Part shown: in pieces, positions 17,741 through 25,868 of the stretch
How the letters are laid out: each line of letters begins with the position of its first letter
Numbering within the stretch: the stretch's first letter is position 1
Source of the DNA: Halalkaliarchaeum desulfuricum
GTDB lineage: Archaea > Halobacteriota > Halobacteria > Halobacteriales > Haloferacaceae
Reading direction: 5' to 3'
Length of the DNA stretch: 64,000 nt
Assembly: GCF_002952775.1 (NCBI RefSeq)
Contig: NZ_CP025066.1
Location: 1,116,001 to 1,180,000, forward strand
Position numbers and translations under genes: made by a program
The notes under the pieces: model-generated
Told to the model about the DNA's origin: nothing
What the model saw: only the letters and a program-made list of their open reading frames with translations
Database searches by the model: none

Positions 17741-18748
17741 TCACTCCTCGAGAAGCCGCTCGTACACCGGCCACGACGCGTCACCGTCCGGCGGGGATGT
17801 CTCCTCGCCGTCGACGACGACTCCGCTGCCGGCCTCGACCCGACCGGCGATCCCGACCGGCGTTCCCCGTTCCCGGAGCGCCTCGACCACGTCGTCGGTG
17901 TCGTCTGGATCGACAGCGATCACGAGCGTCCCCGCGCTGGTCGCACGCCACGGGTCCATTCCCAGCGCCTCACAGACCGTCACAACGGGCGACTGCGTGG
18001 GAACGGCGTCGGTGTCGACGGCGAGGCGGACGCCGCCACTACGGGCGACCTCGTGGAGTGCGCCCACCAGCCCACCCTCGGTGACATCGTGCATCGCGGT
18101 TACCCGTCCGGCGGCTGCCGCCGTCACCGCGTCACGCACCCCGTCTAAGTCGTCCAGTCCGGACTGGACGGTTGCAAGCGTCGACGGGTCGACGTCGACC
18201 GCATCGGGGAACAGCGACGACAGCAGGCCGGCAGACTCGACCGCCGGTCCGCGGGTGACGAGCAGGTCGTCCCCGGGTCGGGCGCCGTCCGGACGGACGA
18301 CCGCTTCCGGATCCCCGACCGCCATCGCGGTCGCGCCGCCGACCCACGGATACGAACACCCCTCGTACCGGGCCGTGTGTCCGGTGACGACGCTCACGCC
18401 GAGATCGCGGCACTCCTCGTGGATCGCGTCCCACGTCTGCGCGAACTCCCCGTCGCTCATCGACGGGGGAAGCGTGAAGGCGATAGAGAGATGCGAAGGC
18501 GGGAGTCCGGAGACGGCGACGTCAGAGAGGACGATCCGAACCGCGAACCGGCCGGCACGCCGAAAGCCGAGCTGGGGGAGGATCGACACTGGATCCGTCG
18601 CCATCACCACGGCGGTGTCCTCGACGGTGACGACCCCGAAGTCGACGCCGTGTTTCGGCCCGAGCGCGACGTCGTCCCGCGTTGCGCCCAGCTTCGGTTC
18701 GATCTGTGATTCGAAGAACTCCCGATCGACCTTTCCGGTGTCCGACAT
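17741..18748 (-). CDS. AIR synthase-related protein (PurM/ThiL/HypE superfamily)
   Basis: This 335-residue protein has the PurM-like two-domain layout. The N-terminal half shows the dimerisation sheet with VLSDVAVSGLPP, the usual metal/ATP-binding Asp of the family. The C-terminal half has MHDVTEGGLVGAL, the glycine-rich ATP motif best conserved in HypE. It lacks a C-terminal Cys, so it is not a canonical HypE carbamoyl-dehydration enzyme. No hydrogenase or purine genes are adjacent. The start at ATG 18748 is chosen over an upstream in-frame ATG at 18769. It probably phosphorylates or dehydrates a small molecule with ATP, identity unknown. Confidence 0.8.
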   Translation of the reverse strand: MSDTGKVDREFFESQIEPKLGATRDDVALGPKHGVDFGVVTVEDTAVVMATDPVSILPQLGFRRAGRFAVRIVLSDVAVSGLPPSHLSIAFTLPPSMSDGEFAQTWDAIHEECRDLGVSVVTGHTARYEGCSYPWVGGATAMAVGDPEAVVRPDGARPGDDLLVTRGPAVESAGLLSSLFPDAVDVDPSTLATVQSGLDDLDGVRDAVTAAAAGRVTAMHDVTEGGLVGALHEVARSGGVRLAVDTDAVPTQSPVVTVCEALGMDPWRATSAGTLVIAVDPDDTDDVVEALRERGTPVGIAGRVEAGSGVVVDGEETSPPDGDASWPVYERLLEE

Positions 18749-18835
18749 CGGTTCGAACAATGCCGGCACCGGATTTGTAGGCTTCGCACGTGGTCTCGGC
18801 AGGAGTCGTCGTGTTGTGCCGGCGAGGGAATCGGT

Positions 18836-19243
18836 TCACCGCTCCCGATCTCGGATCCGGTCCCTGGCGCTTTCGGGCGACTCCGTCTCCAGCAGCGCCT
18901 CGACCTTCCGCTCGAACTCCTCGTCGTCGAGGTGACCGCGTGCGTACCGATCCCGCAGCGTCGCGAGCGCCTCGTCGTCCGTCTCCTCGCGTTCCCGTGC
19001 GCGCTCGCCGTGCGCTGCCTGCTCCGATCCCGTCTCCCGCCCGGTTAACAGGAGATAGCCGACGCCGAGCACCAGCGCGCAGAACAGCAGCCAGCCGCCG
19101 AACATCAGTGGCCCGAACACCATCATTCCCTCACCCATCATCGTCGATCCTCCGAACGAAAACATCGAGCCGAGCAGGAGCGGGACGAAAAGCAATACCG
19201 CTCCCGCAAGAAGCAGTGTTCGGAGCAAACCGGTGTCACTCAT
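18836..19243 (-). CDS. SHOCT domain membrane protein
   Basis: This 135-residue protein has two transmembrane helices (about 7-28 and 44-66) separated by a Met/Gly-rich loop, then a charged cytoplasmic tail. The tail ends in a SHOCT-like helix hairpin (DEALATLRDRYARGHLDDEEF, shortened here, about 92-120), a short domain found at protein C termini in bacteria and archaea and thought to mediate oligomerisation. It is divergent from the hydrolase gene. The specific role is unknown. Confidence 0.85.
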   Translation of the reverse strand: MSDTGLLRTLLLAGAVLLFVPLLLGSMFSFGGSTMMGEGMMVFGPLMFGGWLLFCALVLGVGYLLLTGRETGSEQAAHGERAREREETDDEALATLRDRYARGHLDDEEFERKVEALLETESPESARDRIRDRER

Positions 19244-19385
19244 GGATGCAGGTACGCCGCCGAGTTTTTTCCCCCTTTTCGTTGGCCGATCGTGTCTGTC
19301 GTGGGCCGGAAAGTTTCCTTTCTGCAGGACACCCCCATCGTCGATTTGGAATCGAATCCGAACGGTCGGCCCGTCGGTCGCCAGG

Positions 19386-19395
19386 ATTTATAAAT
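19386..19395 (+). promoter_or_regulatory. TATA element for the alpha/beta hydrolase gene
   Basis: ATTTATAAAT, a perfect palindromic TATA box, is centred about 28 bases before ATG 19419 and supports that start as leaderless. Confidence 0.65.
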
Positions 19396-19418
19396 CCGGG
19401 GCGAGCGTACGTCCGGAC

Positions 19419-20348
19419 ATGTCCGGAGACGAAACCGCGAGCGGGGACGACCTCCCGGAGATCCCCCCGGAGGTGCCGGGAGAGTCGGTCCGGATCCGAA
19501 CGAACGGGACCGAGTTGCACGCCGTTCGCGCCGGGCCCTCGGAGGGTCCACTCGTCGTATTATTACACGGTTTTCCGGAGTTCTGGTACGGGTGGCACGA
19601 GGCAATCGCGCCGCTTTCCAACGCGGGCTATCGCGTCATCGTCCCCGATCAGCGCGGGTACAACAAAAGCGAGAAACCGTCGGGGGTGTCGCCGTACCAC
19701 ATCGACGAACTCGCCGCCGACGTGGCCGGGATCGTCGAGGCGCACGGGCGTGAAACCGCCGGTGTCGTCGGCCACGACTGGGGCGCAGCGGTCGGGTGGT
19801 GGCTCGCGATGCACCGTCCCGAGCGGGTTTCGTCGTTCGTGGCCGTCAACGCCCCACACCCGACCGTCATGTATCGCCGGCTCAGGGAGCGGTGGACCCA
19901 GCGACTCCGCAGCTGGTACATCCTCGGGTTCCAGCTCCCACGGATCCCGGAAGCGGTCGCCCGCGCCGGAAACTGGCGACTGCTCGTCCGGGGAATGCAA
20001 AAAAGCAGCCTCCCCGGGACGTTCTCGCCGGTCGACTTCCGGCGGTATCGACGAGCCTGGAGTCGTCCGGGGGCGTTCACTGCGATGGTGAACTGGTACC
20101 GGGCCGTCGGCCGCGACCGTCCCCGTCCGGAGTCGGCGCGCGTGGAACCGGAGACGCTCGTGATCTGGGGTACACAGGATCAATACCTGGAACATCAGAT
20201 GGCAAGGGAGAGCCTCGAGTACTGCGATGACGGTCGGTTGAAGACCCACGAGGACGCGACCCACTGGGTACAACACGAGGAACCCGTCGCCGTCGCCGAC
20301 GAGATACGGGACCACCTCGACGCGTTCACGCGGGTCGCCCGCGAGTAG
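19419..20348 (+). CDS. Alpha/beta hydrolase, epoxide hydrolase-like
   Basis: The 309-residue enzyme has HGFPEFW (50-56) for the oxyanion hole and the nucleophile elbow GHDWGA (118-123) with Asp120 as nucleophile. The acid is Asp254 in WGTQDQ and the histidine is at about 282 in ATHW. An aspartate nucleophile with HGFPEFW is characteristic of soluble epoxide hydrolases and haloalkane/fluoroacetate dehalogenases; HGFPE favours epoxide hydrolase. The cap domain (about 145-240) is basic and Trp/Arg-rich. It has its own strong TATA element. The substrate is unknown. Confidence 0.9.
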   Translation: MSGDETASGDDLPEIPPEVPGESVRIRTNGTELHAVRAGPSEGPLVVLLHGFPEFWYGWHEAIAPLSNAGYRVIVPDQRGYNKSEKPSGVSPYHIDELAADVAGIVEAHGRETAGVVGHDWGAAVGWWLAMHRPERVSSFVAVNAPHPTVMYRRLRERWTQRLRSWYILGFQLPRIPEAVARAGNWRLLVRGMQKSSLPGTFSPVDFRRYRRAWSRPGAFTAMVNWYRAVGRDRPRPESARVEPETLVIWGTQDQYLEHQMARESLEYCDDGRLKTHEDATHWVQHEEPVAVADEIRDHLDAFTRVARE

Positions 20349-20421
20349 CGACCACAGTAGCTGGATCCACGATCGCGAAACGAGGATCGACCCAGGAGCG
20401 CCGAGAGGGCGCCGGTCCGCG

Positions 20422-21069
20422 CTACGCTTCGGTAGTTCCCGCCGGAGCGGTGTCACCGCGATACACTCGATACACGGGGCCGGCGAGCAACAGGGCGCCC
20501 AGAAGTGCGAGTCCGGCGACGAACCGCCAGTCCAGAACCAGCCCGTCGGCGAGCAGCGACTCCGCGGAGACGCCGATCAGGACGCCCGCGATCACCCAGG
20601 GGAGTTCGCCGGCGGCCGTCCCCAGAAGGAACGGGCGCGGCGGAACCCGGGCGGCGCCACACGCGACCGTGATCACGTCCGAGGGCGCCGGGAGCAACCG
20701 ACTCGCCGTCACGGTCCGCACGCCGCCACCCGCGTCGACGAGGCGTGCGCCCGCCGCCGAAACCCGGCCGTCGGGGACCGTTCGGACCGCAATGAGGTAC
20801 GGCGGCACAGCCGTCAGCGTGAGCAACCCGACGCCGATCGGGACACCCCACAGGCCGTAGCCGTACCCCGCAGCGATCGCAAGCGGCGTGGTCGGCCACG
20901 CGAGAAACGGTCGAACGACCGCGACCGCGAGCAAAACTGCACCGAACGCGACCGGACGGTCGGCGAGCCAGACGAGCGCGGACAGCGCACGCTCCGGCGA
21001 GGTCGTCCACGCCCCCACCAGGACGACGACGAGCACGGCAGTCCCGATCGCGATTCGTCGACGGTTCAC
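20422..21069 (-). CDS. VTT (TVP38/TMEM64-like) membrane protein
   Basis: This 215-residue polytopic protein has the VTT/SNARE-associated domain. Marks are the early AAGYGYGLWG segment and the later SRLLPAPSDVITVACGAAR with conserved Arg and Pro-x-x-x-x-N/D-x-x-x, followed by GTAAGELPWV. Such proteins (DedA, TVP38, TMEM41B) act as lipid scramblases or small-molecule membrane transporters. I use the GTG at 21069. An in-frame ATG at 21147 lies about 30 bases from an AT-rich element near 21174-21181 and is an alternative. It is divergent from the next gene. Confidence 0.8.
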   Translation of the reverse strand: MNRRRIAIGTAVLVVVLVGAWTTSPERALSALVWLADRPVAFGAVLLAVAVVRPFLAWPTTPLAIAAGYGYGLWGVPIGVGLLTLTAVPPYLIAVRTVPDGRVSAAGARLVDAGGGVRTVTASRLLPAPSDVITVACGAARVPPRPFLLGTAAGELPWVIAGVLIGVSAESLLADGLVLDWRFVAGLALLGALLLAGPVYRVYRGDTAPAGTTEA

Positions 21070-21205
21070 GGTCGATCCCTCGACGGTTGTTCCCGGCCTT
21101 CCGGACAAACGCTTTGTGGTCGGTCGTGGGGCCTCGACCGCGAACATCCGTCCGCGATCGACCGGTGCGAAAACCGTTATTGTCTCCCCCGGACAAGGTG
21201 GCTGC

Positions 21206-21571
21206 GTGAGCGAGCGACAGCGCAAACGGGAACTCGGTCTCGAGCTGCTTGCCAACCTCGAGGACGAGGATCTCCCGATGTCGGCGGTCGTCGACCGGAT
21301 CGAGACGATCACCACGAGCCCCTCGCTCACCCGGGAGATCCTCGACACTGCCGACCGGCGCGGACTGATCGACCGGGAGGACGGGCGGATCCGTGTCCGA
21401 CGGGGCGGAACGTTCGTCAGGTTCGAGAGTCAGGTGATCCAGCGCGATGGAGAGTTCGAGTGCCGACGGTGTGGAGCCTCGATCGCGACCGGCCACTTCG
21501 TCCGGTTCGACGCCGGCGAGCTCGGCCCGTTCGGCTCCTCGTGTGTCAGAAAAGTCCTCGGACGCGAGTGA
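21206..21571 (+). CDS. Winged-helix and zinc-ribbon protein
   Basis: This 121-residue protein starts at GTG 21206. The N-terminal 70 residues read as a winged helix (helix, DLPMSAVVDRIETI, then SLTREILDTADRRGLI and a beta wing). The C-terminal part has C-x-x-C (CRRC, about residue 82) and a later Cys near 113 in GSSCVRK, suggesting a small zinc site. It is likely a DNA- or RNA-binding regulator of a haloarchaea-specific family; I cannot name the family with confidence. It shares a short AT-rich promoter region with the divergent VTT gene. Confidence 0.7.
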   Translation: MSERQRKRELGLELLANLEDEDLPMSAVVDRIETITTSPSLTREILDTADRRGLIDREDGRIRVRRGGTFVRFESQVIQRDGEFECRRCGASIATGHFVRFDAGELGPFGSSCVRKVLGRE

Positions 21572-21587
21572 GACTGACGAGTCGGCG

Positions 21588-22814
21588 TTATCGTCCGCGG
21601 CGGAGCTCCTCGATCAACTGTTCGATGAGCTGTGACTGCTGATCGAGCCGCTCACCCTGCCGTTCGACGGTCTCTCGAAGCGTTTCGACCTCCTCGAGGA
21701 GCCGTTCGAAGTCTCCGTCCGCGGCGCGTGCGGGCTCGAACGTTCCTTCGAATCCGTTGTCGGTTCCGGCGTCGGTTCCGGCGTCGGTTCCGGCGTCGGT
21801 TCCGGCGTCGGTTCCGGCGTCGGTCCCGTCGTGAGTCGCCGAATCGGGTGTCGCCTCCTGCGCGGCACCACGTCCGGCGGTCGTACCGGTTCCGGCTTCC
21901 GCCCCAGAATCACCGGACTCGGCGGTGGAAAGCACATCGTCGATCGCGTCGTCGACAGCGTCGACTCGTGCGGTTTCGGACCCGTCCTCGCTTTCGGTTC
22001 CCGACGCCGGACTCGCCGCGTCGGACGGTGACGAGACCCCCGCAGTCCCAGAGCCGGTCTCCGAAACGGAGATACCGTCGTCGGTATCGTCGCCTTCGGC
22101 CGGTTCCGCCGAGAGGGGATCCGGGCCTTCCCCGAAGTCGGTCGGATCGGGGGCCTCCTCCCCGCCCTCCTCGTCCGGTTGGACCGCGAGCCGGAACTCC
22201 TCGAGGCTGGCCACGTCGTAGTGGTCACACAGCGCGTCCACGAGCGTCTCCTGGACCGCCCGGGCCTGTTCGTTTGGCGCCTTGAACCGTTGCTGTCGGC
22301 CGTCGACCGTCAACACGACCGACGTGGCGACCGATCCTTCCTCGAACTGCAGGTCTGAGACGTCGTCGTAGTGGAACTCCTCGTAGTCGTCGTCCCACAC
22401 GGCGGCGCCGATGTGCTTGACGACGCGGTCGCTGGTGACGACGAGCGTCAGTTCGCTGAATCGGAAGGTTCTGAGCGCAGACTCGCCCGGATCCGTGATC
22501 CCGGCCGCGCTGAGCGTCCCGGCGAGCACCGGGTGTAGTGCGTCCTCGAGCCGCTTTGCCGGAATCGAGACCGTCCGCTCGCCGTCGAGGCCGTAATCGA
22601 AGGTGAGTTTCGCCTTCCGTCGCCCCCGAGAGACGGTGAGACGTTCGGCGCCGTGGGGGTACTCCTCGACGGATTCGTCGGAGAGCAACCCCTCCGCGCG
22701 GTAAACGAGGGTCCGAGACGGCGTCACGACGAGCCGGTCGTCGCCGCCCAGCGGGACCGTCGCGACGGCCTCCTCGTCGTCCAGACGTGTCGCGAGTGTC
22801 TCGGGCAGACTCAT
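21588..22814 (-). CDS. Haloarchaeal protein with tandem PH-like domains, repeat linker and C-terminal coiled coil
   Basis: The 408-residue protein appears to have two bacterial-PH-like beta domains (about 1-105 and 115-200; each contains LVVT...R then a strand-rich stretch). A long acidic linker follows, with a Gly-Thr-Asp-Ala repeat encoded by 12-base tandem copies at about 21760-21828. The end is a coiled coil (about 370-405, LLEEVETLRETVERQGERL shortened). I place the start at ATG 22814, not the in-frame ATG 22835, because a TATA box at 22839-22848 is about 29 bases before 22814 but would overlap the immediate upstream bases of 22835. The function is unknown. Confidence 0.7.
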   Translation of the reverse strand: MSLPETLATRLDDEEAVATVPLGGDDRLVVTPSRTLVYRAEGLLSDESVEEYPHGAERLTVSRGRRKAKLTFDYGLDGERTVSIPAKRLEDALHPVLAGTLSAAGITDPGESALRTFRFSELTLVVTSDRVVKHIGAAVWDDDYEEFHYDDVSDLQFEEGSVATSVVLTVDGRQQRFKAPNEQARAVQETLVDALCDHYDVASLEEFRLAVQPDEEGGEEAPDPTDFGEGPDPLSAEPAEGDDTDDGISVSETGSGTAGVSSPSDAASPASGTESEDGSETARVDAVDDAIDDVLSTAESGDSGAEAGTGTTAGRGAAQEATPDSATHDGTDAGTDAGTDAGTDAGTDAGTDNGFEGTFEPARAADGDFERLLEEVETLRETVERQGERLDQQSQLIEQLIEELRRGR

Positions 22815-22838
22815 CACCTCCGACGTGTCCTTCATGCG

Positions 22839-22848
22839 ATATAAATCC
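22839..22848 (-). promoter_or_regulatory. TATA element deciding the start at 22814
   Basis: Read on the minus strand this is GATTTATATC, centred about 29 bases before ATG 22814. It is too close to ATG 22835 to serve that codon, so it argues for the shorter protein. Confidence 0.55.
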
Positions 22849-22964
22849 GCGGGATCGACGGTCGGATGGGTCCGAACGAGAGTCACGTGACGGGACACGG
22901 CATCGAAACCGAGACGATTGTCCCTCCGACACCCATTTAACTGGCGATAGCTTACCTGACGTCA

Positions 22965-23408
22965 ATGGCGGTCCAAGCGACCAGCGCTGGAGCCATCCTC
23001 TTCCGCGACACCCGCGATCGGAGGGAGTATCTCCTCCTGAAGAGCCGACCGGGGGACTGGGAGTTCCCCAAAGGCGGGGTCGAAGGCGACGAGGAGCTCC
23101 AGCAGACGGCGATACGGGAGGTCAAAGAGGAGGCCGGAATCGAAGAGTTCCGGCTGATCGACGGCTTCCGCGAGGACTACGATTACGTCTTCGAAGCGAA
23201 CGGCAAAACGATCCACAAGACGGTTCACCTGTTCATCGCGCACTCGTTCGAGGCGAGCGCGGAGCTGTCGAAGGAGCACCGCGACCTCCAGTGGCGCGAT
23301 TACGAACAGGCGATAAACACCATCACCCAGGACGGTCCCCGGGAGATACTCGAGGAGGCACACGAGTATCTCGATTCCGTGCTCGAGGACCAGGAGAGCT
23401 ACGTTTGA
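22965..23408 (+). CDS. Bis(5'-nucleosyl)-tetraphosphatase-type Nudix hydrolase
   Basis: This 147-residue Nudix enzyme has a perfect box, G-x5-E-x7-REVKEEAGI, at residues 37-59. The overall layout (AGAILFR at the N terminus, WEFPKGGVE before the box, HKTVHLFIAH in the middle) is that of asymmetric Ap4A hydrolases, which cleave diadenosine tetraphosphate to ATP and AMP. It probably removes stress-related dinucleotides in the cytosol. It is followed by a 16-base tandem repeat array before the next gene. Confidence 0.88.
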   Translation: MAVQATSAGAILFRDTRDRREYLLLKSRPGDWEFPKGGVEGDEELQQTAIREVKEEAGIEEFRLIDGFREDYDYVFEANGKTIHKTVHLFIAHSFEASAELSKEHRDLQWRDYEQAINTITQDGPREILEEAHEYLDSVLEDQESYV

Positions 23409-23479
23409 TTCGGTAGCCGGCCCGATTTATGCGATGAACCGGTTGCCGGCCCGAATTCGCGGCCGACCAGGGGGTCGTT

Positions 23480-23582
23480 CCGCGGGCTGACCGTTCCGCG
23501 GGCTGACCGTCCCGCGGGCTGACCGTTCCGCGGGCTGACCGTCCCGCGGGCTGACCGTTCCGCGGGCTGACCGTCCCGCGGG
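23480..23582. repeat. 16-bp tandem repeat, six copies plus a partial copy
   Basis: The unit is CCGCGGGCTGACCGTY. Copies run 23480-23495, 23496-23511, 23512-23527, 23528-23543, 23544-23559 and 23560-23575, with a partial copy to 23582. The last base alternates strictly T, C, T, C, T, C, so the true duplicated unit is probably 32 bases. Each unit contains the palindrome CCGCGG. It lies between the Nudix stop and the next ATG (23619). There are no spacers, so it is not a CRISPR array. Confidence 0.95.
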
Positions 23583-23618
23583 ATACATGCTTTTCGGCGT
23601 GGGGTCCAAGGTACTGGC

Positions 23619-25820
23619 ATGTCTGATCCGCTATCCCGGAACCGTCTCGGCGAGGAGGCCAGCCCGTACCTCCGGCAACACGCCGACAACCCCGTGAACT
23701 GGCAGCCGTGGGACGAAACAGCGCTTTCGGCCGCCCGCGAGCGGGACCGCCCGATCTTCCTCTCTATCGGCTACTCGGCGTGTCACTGGTGTCACGTAAT
23801 GGAGTCGGAGTCGTTCGCCGACGAGTCGATCGCGGCGGTGATAAACGAGGAGTTCGTCCCGATCAAGGTCGACCGCGAGGATCGGCCCGACGTCGACAGT
23901 CTCTACATGACGGTGTGTCAGCTCGTCACCGGGGGCGGTGGCTGGCCGCTTTCGGCGTGGCTCACGCCGGAGGGGAAGCCGTTCTACGTGGGGACGTACT
24001 TCCCGCCGGAGCCGCAACGCGGCCGACCCGGATTCGAAGAGCTCTGCCGGCGGATCGCCGACTCCTGGGCAGATCCTGCCCAGCGAGAGGAGATGGAGTC
24101 GCGCGCCGAACAGTGGATTCAGGCGGCCCGAAGTAACCTCGAATCGGTCGGAGGGTCCTCGGGGAGCCCGAAAGCGGCCGGCGGCGATGGGGGCGATCCG
24201 CTCGGTCTGGACGACGAGACGGGAAGCGATCTGCTCGCCTCGGCGACGAACGCCGCGCTGCGAAGCGCGGACGCGGATCACGGCGGATTCGGCTCCGACG
24301 GCCCGCAGTTTCCACAGCCCGGACGCCTCGACCTGCTTTTGTACGGCGCCACGGAAGGGGGCAGGGAGGCCGCACTGTCTGCTGTGACGCGGACGCTGGA
24401 CGCGATGGCAGCCGGCGGGATGTACGACCACGTCGGCGGGGGATTCCACAGGTACGCCGTCGACCGGGAGTGGACGGTCCCGCACTTCGAGAAGATGCTG
24501 TACGACAACGCGTTGCTACCCCCGGTGTATCTGGACGCGTATCGGATCACGGGAACCGAGGAGTACGCCCGGGTCGCTACCGAGACGTTCGATTTCCTGA
24601 CCCGGGAGTTCCAGGGAGATCACGGCGGGTTCGCCGCCACGCTCGACGCCGAAAGCGAACCGCCCGCCGGGCGCGACGGCGGCCCGACCGAGGGCGCGTT
24701 TTACGTCTGGACCCCCGAAGAGGTGCGAGACGTGCTTTCGGAGCCGGCTGCAACCGTCGTTTGCGAGCGGTACGGGATCACCGACGGCGGGAACTTCGAG
24801 GGAGGAACCACCGTCCCGACGATTTCGAAGGGTGTCGACGCGATCGCCGACGACCACGACATGTCCCTGGAGGCGGTCGAGGAGGCGATCGAAGACGGCC
24901 GCGAGTCGCTGTTCCAGGCTCGGGAGAGCCGTCCCCGCCCCGACCGCGACGGGAAGGTGATCGCGGCGTGGAACGGACTCGCGATCTCGGCGTTCGCACG
25001 GGGCGCGCTGGTTCTTGGAGACGACGGGCTCGCAGACACCGCCCGGGAGGCGCTTTCGTTCCTTCGGGATCGACTGTGGAACTCCGACGCTGGAAAGGCT
25101 GGGCGGCTGGACCGCCGGTGGCTCGATGGTGACGTGGTGGGCCCGGGCTATCTCGACGATTACGCGTTCCTCGCGCGGGGTGCGTTCGACCTGTACCAGG
25201 CGACCGGAGACGTCGAACCCCTTTCGGTTGCACTCTCGCTCTCCAGAGCCGCAGTCGCGGAGTTCTGGGACGAAGAGGACGGGACGCTGTACTACACGCC
25301 CGAATCGGGAGAAGAGCTCCAGGTCCGTCCTCAGGAGTTCACCGACGGATCGACGCCGTCGAGCCTCGGCGTCGCGACTGAGCTTTTCGTCGAACTCGAC
25401 GCGTTCGCGCCGGAGGCCGGGTTCCGCGACCGTGCAGACCGCATCCTCCGGACCCACGCCGACCGGATCCGGGCGAGCCCGATCGAACACGTCTCCCTCG
25501 TCCGGGCTGCCGAGCGTCGACGGCGAGGGTCACTCGAGTTGACGATCGCTGCCGACGAACTCCCGAACGCCTGGCGGAAAACCCTCTCGGAACGGTACCT
25601 TCCGGGATCGGTCCTCGCACGTCGGCCGCCGACAGCGGCCGGACTCGGCGAGTGGCTCGAGACGCTGGGGCTGTCGGAGGCACCCCCCATCTGGGAGAAC
25701 AGAGCGGCAGTCGACGGCGAGCCGACAGTGTACGCCTGCCGGGAGTTCAGCTGCTCGCCGCCGCGTCACTCGATCGACGACGCGATCGACTGGTTCGAGA
25801 CGGAAAGCGATCCGAAATAG
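23619..25820 (+). CDS. Thioredoxin-domain protein of the YyaL/SPATA20 (DUF255) family
   Basis: The 733-residue protein opens with the diagnostic NRL-x-x-E-x-SPYLRQHADNPVNW region and has a thioredoxin-like domain with the redox pair C-H-W-C (55-58). The rest is an (alpha/alpha)6-barrel of the kind found in sugar epimerases and isomerases (about 210-620). The family occurs from bacteria to mammals (SPATA20) with no settled reaction; roles in redox control of carbohydrate metabolism have been proposed. Length and domain order are normal. It begins 36 bases after the tandem repeat array, which may sit in its promoter region. Confidence 0.9.
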   Translation: MSDPLSRNRLGEEASPYLRQHADNPVNWQPWDETALSAARERDRPIFLSIGYSACHWCHVMESESFADESIAAVINEEFVPIKVDREDRPDVDSLYMTVCQLVTGGGGWPLSAWLTPEGKPFYVGTYFPPEPQRGRPGFEELCRRIADSWADPAQREEMESRAEQWIQAARSNLESVGGSSGSPKAAGGDGGDPLGLDDETGSDLLASATNAALRSADADHGGFGSDGPQFPQPGRLDLLLYGATEGGREAALSAVTRTLDAMAAGGMYDHVGGGFHRYAVDREWTVPHFEKMLYDNALLPPVYLDAYRITGTEEYARVATETFDFLTREFQGDHGGFAATLDAESEPPAGRDGGPTEGAFYVWTPEEVRDVLSEPAATVVCERYGITDGGNFEGGTTVPTISKGVDAIADDHDMSLEAVEEAIEDGRESLFQARESRPRPDRDGKVIAAWNGLAISAFARGALVLGDDGLADTAREALSFLRDRLWNSDAGKAGRLDRRWLDGDVVGPGYLDDYAFLARGAFDLYQATGDVEPLSVALSLSRAAVAEFWDEEDGTLYYTPESGEELQVRPQEFTDGSTPSSLGVATELFVELDAFAPEAGFRDRADRILRTHADRIRASPIEHVSLVRAAERRRRGSLELTIAADELPNAWRKTLSERYLPGSVLARRPPTAAGLGEWLETLGLSEAPPIWENRAAVDGEPTVYACREFSCSPPRHSIDDAIDWFETESDPK

Positions 25821-25868
25821 CTGCCGTCCGGGACGCACTTAACTAACTGGGACGCGAAGTTCGGCGGG

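Noticed and set aside
23480-23582. CRISPR-like array
   Set aside because: The 16-base units are directly adjacent with no spacers, and no cas genes are present.
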